The notes under the pieces were generated by a model, which ran no database searches, was not told the DNA's origin, and worked only from the letters and a program-made list of their open reading frames with translations. Shown piece after piece: positions 55,700-64,000 of a stretch of DNA of 64,000 bases (positions are counted from its first letter, which is position 1; each line of letters opens with the position of its first letter). The stretch comes from Fasciola hepatica (taxonomy: Eukaryota > Platyhelminthes > Trematoda > Plagiorchiida > Fasciolidae): contig CANUEZ040000020.1 in assembly GCA_948099385.1 (NCBI GenBank), forward strand, positions 9,689,501 to 9,753,500, read 5' to 3'. The position numbers and the translations under genes were made by a program.

Positions 55700-58414
55700 C
55701 TCAGAGCCTCCCCAAATGACATCTATCAGCAATATGACGTGAAAGTAAGCTAAAAGAACGGACTTTGTTTGAGACAAAACCCCCGGCGGCTTCTAGGTGG
55801 AAGCGTGTGCAACTTGACGGGCCTCTAATCTGCCGGCCGTGGCACCTAATGCAAGTGGCATCATTTTCATATATCTCAGAGTATTTAAGACCCGAACTCT
55901 CCTTCCCACAAGCGTCTAGTGCATCCCTTCTTTCAACGAGTAAATGACTGCGTTTACCGCCACGCAAATGGGTCCTAGCAATATCGAAAGGCACGAATCT
56001 CGGAACCATGGTCCGTGTTATGGCTGGTACCCTCATTGGACCTCTTGCCCAATAAACGGCCACTTACCGAGGAGTGGCTCGCCAAAAGGCCTCTATGGTG
56101 TGAACCACATTCAGGCCACTCGAACATTCTGGTTGCTTCAGAGCATCCGTACAGCTGGTCAGCGTGTTAGCACAAGATACCAAGTTGTCCCTATCTTGAG
56201 CAACCAATTCTAGTCTTGTTATCTTATCTAGCCTGTAGAGTACGACCTGCAGCCTCTCACCAAAACAGTCTTTCAATTTGCCATTCACCCCCCAAAAACC
56301 TTAATTAGCGGGACGAACTAAGTAAACTCAGGTATTATTTGCATTTTCTTTTTAAAATATTGAGGTAATTAGTTTAAAAGGTGACCCTCGCCCCCAACTC
56401 TGCTCTCTGCCTGATTGTGAAACTGTCAAAAGAACGAAACATGTTGTAGAAGCGAAACACTACGCTGTGTCGGCCCCGATCAGCCTGACCGAATGAGAAG
56501 GCAAAGAGCTTTTATAGAAAACCCGCTCCCCAATAATGAGCTGGGCCATAGGGACACTGATTCAAGGGAGCCCCTTATCTCACTAGGAGCTGAAACTCTT
56601 CAAAGCTGAGTACCAAAACCCCTGACCACATGGCTACCGAGGCAAAATTAAGTCGCCAGCGCACATCTGCTTTCCAAGGTGGCACCTTGCGCCGTACCAT
56701 GAGAAGAACTGAGGGAATAGCTGCCTATCCAGACCATGAAACCGATAGAAGCCTAAATCACGGGAATTGTGCAATGCAACTGCATTAGCGTATAGCTCCT
56801 GTTCTTTGGTATCCAGTTTGCACATCAAGAAAAGTGCATTCACCGCATCATCAGACTTGTCTGAACCGACCTACAGCAGACCTTCCCATCGTTTAACCAC
56901 GAATTGAAAGTCACTCCCGAATTCGGGTTATACATGAATTCCTAGATGCCGGAGGCAGTGGCATCTGCTGACTTGGACTGACTGGTGCTATGACGAGCCC
57001 GGGGCTACACATTTGTCTATCACACCATCGGCTCCATCATACTCAACTGGGCTTCGTTGAACTGCTATAGCTAATGTTTCGGGAATGATTGTAACTGATA
57101 GGCAGAATTTGACGTCGTGAATTTGAAAATGCCGTCCCCATCGACAACCTGATACTTTGGAGAGCATACCTCCGGATTATCACCGTCAATGATTCCTCGA
57201 TCTTCTTCCCTCGGTGTAAAATTAACCACAAACAAAGTCTGACGAATGTATTTAGTTGTAGCCGAAAACCAAAACCATATATAGCATGGGGCGAGGAATA
57301 CATGTATTCCTATGGGTTGTCTTTGATCGCTCAGCGCCGTCCGCGGATGCGACTGGTTAGGTCGGATCTCAAGATGCCATGAGTCTGATTGGCTGGAGGG
57401 GTTGATGCGAACTGTAGACTGTAGTTTGTCTGTCGATGGTCAGTGTGAACGGTGGCTCGTGACTACCGACTGGTTAATGGGCACACGCGCCACGTTTGCA
57501 TTTCGATGTGGGATACTTGGGCCCTGTCATTTATCGGTGCCTTAAAAACACCCTGTCTGCGGACTGAATAAATGCGGACTGCAGCCTCGCGCATGACTTG
57601 CTTACGGCAAGATCTCCGACTCTCTGGCTCATCGAAATTAATAGGTTCAATTTCAGTCAAATCTAATTTCACCACCTTCTGGTTTAGCCCGTCTGGTTCA
57701 ATGAAAGAATCAAATCTCAGCATAATAAATTTGTTTATCACGGTTCTTACTAGTCCATTATATCCACTATTGGCAACTGAGCATGGACGTCACAATCCGC
57801 TGTTTGTCCAAGCGACGGCTGCCACAGAACACCTAACATCAGGTCGTCTGAATTCCTCAGCGGCCCTTTGTTTGGCTCCCTCCATACAAGGCACAGCCTC
57901 ATTGGATTCTGTCTCTGACTTCACCTCTAGTTTTGACTCTGTGTGAATGTCTAACTCATTACTGCCGGCGAGAAAAGCAGGAGAATTACCTAGAAGGAGT
58001 GGAACTGCCATCTAAGCTGCTAGCGCACGGCCAAAACCAACCTTACCACATAATTTCACCAGTGTGAGTGGAATGTTAGAGAATACAGTCAAATTCTCGA
58101 CGCAAAACAGTGGGCCATTGTTGAACGGAAAGGGGTTCCGTTATTTGTTCACTGTGTGTGTGCGTGCTTCACATCGAGCTTTCCTTGCGGCCTGTTTGAC
58201 TACCTCTTCTTTTACCTGCATAAGCTTTCGTAATAAGTTGTCTTTGTCCGTTAACAAATTCTCTGTAGATTAGCTGAATTCTTGTTAGGAGTACTCGCGT
58301 AGCCTCTTCCTTACACGGAGTACATAGATGCTCGTTTACTTGAGCTACTAGAGCCTCGTGTTTTGTTAACAAGGCAACTCTGGCAACGCGAACAAAGTAT
58401 GTCAGCATATGCAC
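55700..58414 (-). pseudogene. Pao-3 gag remnant
   Basis: The N-terminus (58169-58414) reads ALLTKHEALVAQVNEHL then ATRVLLTRIQLIYREFVNGQ, like the helical N-terminus of BEL/Pao gag. The middle frame (56064-56288) has LELVAQDRDNLVSCANTL then VVHTIEAFWRATPR. The end (55701-56063) has CIRCHGRQIRGPSSCTRF then SRHIADRC, which fits the Pao pattern CxxCxxxHxxxxCxxF...HxxxxC with some cysteines lost. Frames at 57043-57741 lie between these parts but show no clear motif. Gag would form the particle that packages element RNA. Confidence 0.55.
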
Positions 58415-58444
58415 TTATGACTCTCTGGATACAGTCTGCAGTTT

Positions 58445-59479
58445 TTGGCTCCAGATCTGTGGATTCCACGAGGAACTGCATTTTTGGATTTACTCGAACT
58501 TCCCGATTTAAGTTCGGTCCAAGAGGATTTGTCCAAATTGGAGTTTTACGGAATTATCTGGCGAAGAACTGCCAGCTACAATTTCATCTTCGATTTTTTG
58601 AGCCGGAAGAACTCTAGGAAGGAAACCTTTTAAGTAGCTGACCCAATTTTTGCTTCTAAATAATAAGGTTGAGATTCAAAGCCTAACCTACCAAGAAAGT
58701 TTCACGAAGGGAATCCGAGGAAGGCTTCATATTGTTCCTTACTCATAAAGTTCTTTATTAATATTATTCTAGTAAACCTCTCAAGATATTCGAGGGCTTC
58801 CTGCTCATTCAACAGTTAGTCGCTGATGAGTAACATGAAGAAATCCCTAGATGACTTTCAATACAAGGTGCTCCGAAATTACCAAGGGAGAAAGTCCGTA
58901 AACCAGCAAGAACCAAGCAACAGGTCTATTCACAGTGTAATTCGTATCCTAAGTCGTCACACTCCGTTTCAGACGTACAAAAAGCTAAACCACCTGCAAG
59001 TATTCAACCCACCATCTGAAGTTTTCGTTGTGGCTCCGCGACTAACAGAACGCACTGTCCTATGTGCCCCGCTATAGAAGCTAACTATTGCAAGCATCAT
59101 AAAATTGACTTTTCTATATATGTCTTTAGTGCATTGTCACCAAGCGCGTTAGATAATGATGTGAGGCGCCTTCCATCACCAAAATGTTTTATTCTTGTTT
59201 TCTGAAAATAACTCGTGTTACACACGTCACGCACCTAGCACAGAACCACGATTGTCGTACTCTGATATTTGCATTTATATTTGCATCATAACTTTTTCAC
59301 CTAACCAATGTCACTTTCGGCACTTGCCTATACACCGTACTGCTTATGAGTTTGGCAGTTATTCAGATAATGCCACGTGTGTAAGATGGTTTTATGTGGT
59401 TCTTTTTGCATAGAAACTCCACAAGTCATGAAGCCGAAAAAGACAGCTACCTGGTTGCATTGCTAAGGTTGAGCCGAAC
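58445..59479 (+). other. Unassigned sequence between Pao-3 and the Gypsy remnant
   Basis: Frames 58445-58633 and 58826-59077 (plus) and surroundings show no motif I recognise. The region lies where the gag and protease of the Gypsy element would be expected and may be their decayed remains. Confidence 0.3.
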
Positions 59480-61960
59480 TGGGGCCTCCGGTCGACCTTG
59501 TGTCTATACCCTCCGTGGATGAGTCTTTATTACTTCAAAAATATCCCGCACGATTTGCCGAATCGGTTGGGCTTGTACCCAAAGGATGTCCATCCGATTG
59601 GCTTGAAATCATATGTAAAGCCAAAGTCTATCCTTCAACCTCGAATGATGCAACTGAATACTTGGGGAGCCCTAATGAATGCCATAGAAGTAGCTTCAAA
59701 GCTGCGTCGCCGAACCAAACATATTCTCTGCTTCAGCGCATCCCTCGGCTTTGGTTTTTGAAAGTGATGTTAGCTTTCGACTTCATGCTAACCTTTGGGC
59801 ATTTAACGATCGAACAACCGTTGAAAGTTTAAGCTGCCAGCACCTTAAGAACTACTATTCAGACTTTCGGGTGTTAAAATTTTCCCCGAGCTTATCATTA
59901 GAAGTAACTTTATCATGTGCAACTTACTGCAGAGTGGAAACAGCTCACTTCTTGCCTTCCGTTTATGAGATTGCTTCAGTTCTAGGTTCTACCTGTGGGC
60001 CTGAGTTCTGCTTCGTTAGCATGGCAAGGATCTGCGACTCAGCCTTCATCTGTACACGTGATAATGTGTCTCTAGAAGTTCTAAACAGAAGCATAACCGT
60101 AATCTTCAGGCTACTTTGTTTGTCTCCACCGGCTAAACTTGCCTTTAAAGACAAATAAGCGAGCTTTGCACAAGCGAGACAAGGTTTTTGGACACCTTCT
60201 GAACAACGATGTTGTCATCCTAGAAATGAAATCTCTAGTGCATTTAAAGATGTGCCTGAACTTCTATACCGTTCATCTCAAAGGTTCGCCCACTTATGTT
60301 CTTATCATTTAACGAATTTCAAAAACTTTTTTACCGTGATATACTCACTGGTTCCCGATGAAAGCCGGTGCCCTGTTAGAGTTGACAGCTAATTATCCAG
60401 AAGCACTTGCGTCTACGAAGCAACTGGCTACTTCAGTCCCCGTTATCAGCTGTTTTGATGCTAGTTCTGAAACATTTATTCCAACGGATGTATCTGATTT
60501 TGGACCTGTAGCTCTCTTGTCCTAAATTCAATGTGAGCGATAAAAGATTAAAGCGTACGCAATGATACCTCTTTCGAGTACCGTGTGTAAATATTAAGCC
60601 AGTAAAAAATTAACCCTTGCACGAGTTTCTGCTTGCAATGGATGATATCTGCGTTTTTGTGGTAGACTTTTCAATCTTCAGGCTTATCACGCACTCTGTA
60701 ACTAGACTTCTGACTGGTGGAAGTAAAGCCCACGCCACGTGGTTTCAGTTGCTTGCATTAAAACTACCCTCCTGTGACTTCACGATCAATGCGGTTGTAG
60801 GTTTGAAAACCGGGCCTCGGAAAGAGTTCTCGTTTACCATTATATAATCCGTATGTAGCAAACGACTAGACTGAACTTGAAATAATGGCTGGGCTGGGTG
60901 ACCTCAGAATTCAAGCCGCAACAAGGAACGGGTCGCACTAGGAATAAAAAGGCAGCGGGTTGAATGGTACATTCTGGGCGGATGCCCCCGCCAGCAAATA
61001 TATAATGAAACCAAATGAATCATGGCTCACTACCATCTACAAGAGTGGCTTTCAGTGGCAGGGGAATGTGTGATGGGTGGAACGACGTCCTTTCCATCAG
61101 ATCTAAAACACTAAACTGTATTGCGTGAGCATGAGAGACATTCCGGAATTGCAGGGACCCACTCGTGGGTCAGCTAATGGTTTTTATAGCCATATTTCCT
61201 TCCGTCGAAGCCACTTGGTGCAGACATTGGACCCTGCCAACATTATAATATAATAACCAAACCCGTACCCGCTCCAACAGAACCAGTGGATCATCCTATA
61301 TGGCCTCGTGTGAAGTTGCTTCCCGATAACGTATAACATTTTCCAACAGCTCCGATCCACGAAAAAGGTTTTTTTGTTTTTCCACTTTTTGTTGCGGCTA
61401 TTGGTCTAAAGTACAATTCTGTGGGGATCTAAGCCCGTCTACGGCAATTCAATTTAATAACACCTCGTGGCTCATTTTGGTGTACCAGAAAAGGCTGTTG
61501 AAGACAATCGCCCGGAGTTCGCCATCCTCTAACCGGAAAAACTTGTAAGTCTGAAAGGGGGTTAAAAGTTCAGGAACCCGTTCAATCATGCAGGCAACGA
61601 CATGGTAGAAGGCCTCAAACGTTCTTCGAAGGAGAGCACCCAAACACCACCTTACCGTGCAGACCAGTGGACAGGTTTCTTGCTTAAGACACTGCCTCCA
61701 TACCAGATCAGTTATCATGGGGTGACAGGTAGGACTCCATGGGAACTTATGTCTGAGAAAGGCTAGGTTTCCAAGTTTGACGGAGCACTCCAGATAGGGA
61801 ACAACAGAAAGGGAACAGAATTGCTTCGGAGGCAGAATTTTTAGAGGCTCATCCGAGAACCGCAGAAGCGAGGAGTTTTGAAACTTACCATTTTTGGCGG
61901 AATCAGACGAAGTCAAAGGGAGAAGTGAGATTCTTGGGGCCAATACCAAGCAATTTTTGT
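59480..61960 (+). pseudogene. Ty3/Gypsy pol remnant: RT start, RNase H, integrase
   Basis: Frame 59500-59832 begins with ESLLLQKYPARFAESVGLVP then KGCPSDWLEI, the segment before Ty3/Gypsy RT. WAFNDRTTVESL (about 59785) stands for DYRALNxxTxPD. VPVISCFDASSETFIPTDVS then DFGPVALLS (about 60435-60525) is the start of RNase H (TDASDxGxGAVL, with A changed to V). ITHSVTRLLTGG then LLALKLPSCDFTINAVVGLK (about 60680-60810) matches TDHxALTxLL...RWxxxLxxYDFxIxYxxG. The integrase end near 61575-61765 reads FNHAGNDMVEGLKRS, then LLKTLPPYQISYHGVTGRTP then WELM, matching ERFNRTLxxxLR...LLPFxxxAYRxSxHxxTGxTPxxLM. A 166-codon minus frame (61449-61949) overlaps and is treated as a shadow. Broken throughout. 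Confidence 0.65.
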
Positions 61961-62639
61961 TTCAGAACCTGGCACCTCAGGTGCCAGTGGCGTGAAAGTT
62001 AAAGCTCGCCAGCCATTTACAGGGAAGAACTTCGGAGAAAATCTCAAAATTGTCCTCTCTGAGTAGCTCAGTACTAATCAGCAGACCATGTATCGCCTCG
62101 CATGGAATGCCAAACCCGCTGAGTGCTACGCAGACACACAGGGCGTCGATGAAGCAGGGGGTAGTATCGCGCGTTCATAGTGTTCGTAAGAGCTTTACAT
62201 CGAGAGCTCCATGCGATCTGACTGGCTATCTCCTCTTCTGCTTACGTACGATATCACGGTAGGCCCTTGGTGGCAGTTTACTGGTTCTCTGTAAATAGGC
62301 TGGACACCTGTCCATAATACCCGAGCAGATTGTGTCTGAGTACATAGATGCAATGTTGCGTGAGTTACGAGAGCATCCTGTTTCGATTTTCAATACAACG
62401 ACTTCGAACTCACGGATGCACAAACATGGAGGCAATTTCACAAATAATTCAATTGGAAGACGATAGCATTGTCCACCAAGGGGTCACGCTGATTCGCCGG
62501 TATGACTCGTCCAGTGCCCCTGAAACCGCCCATCAATGCAAAAGTCAACTCGACCGCACAGTTATCTGATGCTACCTCTCACTGGAAAGCGAGCCATGGA
62601 AGTTATTTTCTCGTTTTCAATGCTTTTAGGCGAACAGCC
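61961..62639. other. No recognisable feature
   Basis: Short frames (62050-62262, 62348-62569) match no family I know. The region sits between the Gypsy integrase end and the RTE fragment. Confidence 0.35.
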
Positions 62640-63160
62640 GAAGCTCAGTTATTGCTCGCGGCGGTCTTCCCCTCGAGTTCACCCCGGAAAGTGGTGTTCT
62701 CCAAGGATGCCCCCCTTTGCACTTCCTGTTCAATTTTGTAGTTGAATTGATTATTGAGATAGCCTTATCTTCGAGTAGCAATAGGACCGTCAATCTCTGC
62801 TCCAGCTTGGAATATGCGGACAAGATTCGACTTAAAGTGTTGGGAGCCGAAGGTCACTCTCTGGGTCAAGTGCTGAATCTAAACAGGTTAGGGTGGTTGG
62901 GATATGTTTTACGCATGCCCACGAATAGACTTCCTCAGCCTACTTTGTTCTCTAAGGCCGGTGATGATTGGAAGGCAGGTCGGAGAGGTCAGTCTTTGAC
63001 ATGGCAAAAAGGCAGGGAAACCTTGGCTAGTGGACATGGCTGAGAAGGACTTGCCAGGCTCCTAGGTTGGGGTCCACGTGATCAGCCAAGTAAATGATTG
63101 GATACCCGAAGTGGTGTAGTTAGGTGTAGCTGTCAGCACCGTAGTTTGGTTTTACCAACT
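62640..63160 (+). pseudogene. RTE-type LINE reverse transcriptase 3' end with internal deletion
   Basis: Frame 62717-63043 reads FLFNFVVELIIEIALSSS, then CSSLEYADKI, and jumps directly to GQVLNLNRLGWLGYVLRMPT, RLPQPTLFSKAGDDWKAGRR and GQSLTWQKG. The first half is the RT palm (PFLFNFVxExxxExALSSS...DLEYADDI, with DD changed to DK). The second half is the extreme C-terminus (VxxLxRLRWLGHVLRMPxxRLPRRAL...GDGWKKxRGGQxxTW). The thumb and connection between them are missing, so there is an in-frame internal deletion. GWGPRD near 63065-63085 continues the C-terminus in another frame. It is non-functional because one catalytic Asp is lost. Confidence 0.85.
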
Positions 63161-64000
63161 AATCTTCCATTCTATTCGCCTTTCACTATAAAGAGACGGA
63201 AATCGGCAACTGAAACCGAGCACAGCGGTGCGAGCCTAATAGTTGAGTAAACTGAGACTGGGGCTGCAAGGAGTTCTTAGATAGTGGCTTTTACGAGCAC
63301 TTATAAATTGGTTTTCCACTTCCAAACCCCAAAATACCCAAATCCAACTGGTGAAATACGCACAGAAGCGAAAAGTTTTCTGTCTATTGATGCGGTATCT
63401 ATATGTTGAGCAATAATAAATCAAGACTTTACAAATCCCACTAGGTTGCCTCTGTTCCTTTGCTGACCATTACAATGGAACACAGTTAATGATACTGAAG
63501 TACCAGGAACGAAAAAGCCCAAACCGATTTTAACGACTCGGAAAGAAGGAACACGTTTACCAAGGAGAGAAGACGGAGAAGAATCAACCATTTTCGTTGG
63601 AACTGACTAAATTGCATGAAATTTTATTCATGAGCAATAAGCTACCACCCGTCAGCGATCGCATCACTCATGTGGAACACAGTGACACACGGCGAAGTCA
63701 TGACGTCCCGGACTGCCAGGGCAGTTCTGAAAAAGGATTCAGACGGGCCTCGGGATCTTCTACAGTAGATAGCCCACCCCAAGCCAGGTATTGCAAACAT
63801 GCGTCAAGCAGATGACACGGTGATGGAGGGCATCACGGAAGTTTCCCCTATGCCAGCCACATTTCACTTTGGGGATGAACACCAGTGGTCAGGCGACGGT
63901 GAGGGATTACTGTCAAGGAAAGGCTGAGTTAACAAGTTTTTCAACAGCACAGGTCCAGAGAAAGCTCTGCAAACTAAAACATGAAATCCTTCGGGCTTTG
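63161..64000. other. No recognisable feature
   Basis: Only short frames are present (63236-63424 minus, 63597-63815 plus). I see no terminal repeat or poly-A-like tail that would close the RTE fragment. Confidence 0.35.

Larger units (their letters stand above)
54040..58414 (-). mobile_element. Pao-3: BEL/Pao retrotransposon, gag to reverse transcriptase, decayed
   Basis: Read on the minus strand, the order is gag N-terminus (58414-58169), further gag (to about 55700), aspartic protease (55570-55323) and RT (about 54980-54044). No RNase H or integrase is found before the boundary near 54000, where a LINE ORF2 start in the other orientation is met. No LTR was recognised. The element is truncated and full of frameshifts. 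Confidence 0.75.

Noticed and set aside
61449..61949. 166-codon minus-strand frame
   Set aside because: The plus strand of the same stretch carries Ty3/Gypsy integrase motifs in order with upstream RNase H, so the minus frame is best read as a shadow.

Overview
Kind of sequence. The window is a eukaryotic, gene-poor, repeat-dense region. I could not support any intact host gene, rRNA, tRNA or CRISPR array. Almost everything I recognise is decayed transposable-element coding sequence: BEL/Pao and Ty3/Gypsy LTR retroelements, CR1-like and RTE-like LINEs, and a CACTA/EnSpm-like DNA transposon. Moderate base composition plus this mix is typical of large-genome parasitic flatworms (a cestode or trematode). 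That is an inference from element families, not a demonstrated identity.

Layout. 1-910 is one copy of a 910-bp direct repeat whose second copy is 17392-18301, with one mismatch seen (868 T against 18259 C). Behind copy 1 lies a nearly full-length but broken BEL/Pao gag-pol on the + strand (about 1640-6173). Next is a CR1-like LINE, here LINE-A (+, about 6430-15150). A second, truncated BEL/Pao reverse transcriptase (+, about 16400-17280) abuts repeat copy 2. LINE-E (+, about 18302-20690) and LINE-B (-, about 23540-20700) then meet tail to tail. LINE-D (-) runs from about 37.9 kb to an (ATT)n tail at 23.84 kb. It is split by a 5.34-kb CACTA-like transposon at 28312-33651. 38.0-46.6 kb is mostly unrecognised, with a possible Pao gag scrap and a possible LINE 3' fragment (LINE-F, -). 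An RTE endonuclease fragment (+, 46.64-47.3 kb) is followed by a LINE reverse transcriptase and 3' block (LINE-C, +, 47.64-52.67 kb). A LINE ORF2 start with a 2A-like NPGP motif sits at 53.75-53.97 kb. A third BEL/Pao element lies on the - strand (58.4-54.0 kb). A Ty3/Gypsy pol remnant (+, 59.5-62.0 kb) and an RTE 3' end (+, 62.6-63.1 kb) close the window.

Main points. (1) LINE-A and LINE-D have the same plan: ORF1, ORF2 (endonuclease and reverse transcriptase), then about 4 kb of largely pyrimidine-rich non-coding sequence. This ends in a shared signature (GG-GTCTCCGAAA-AA-CTATTATT) and an ATT-type tail. LINE-C ends the same way. This points to a LINE family with an unusually long 3' untranslated region. 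(2) The CACTA-like insertion into LINE-D can be placed to the base. LINE-D coding sequence resumes on its far side, and LINE-A supplies an uninterrupted paralogous site. Its ends are CCCCAAGTAGCA, flanked by a GCA duplication, with clustered GGGGCAA-type subterminal repeats. (3) The 910-bp direct repeat is almost perfect while everything around it is badly decayed, so it is a recent duplication or an assembly artefact rather than an ordinary LTR pair of the enclosed element.

Limits. All family calls come from reading translations against remembered family motifs. No search or alignment program was run, and element ends are approximate except where stated.
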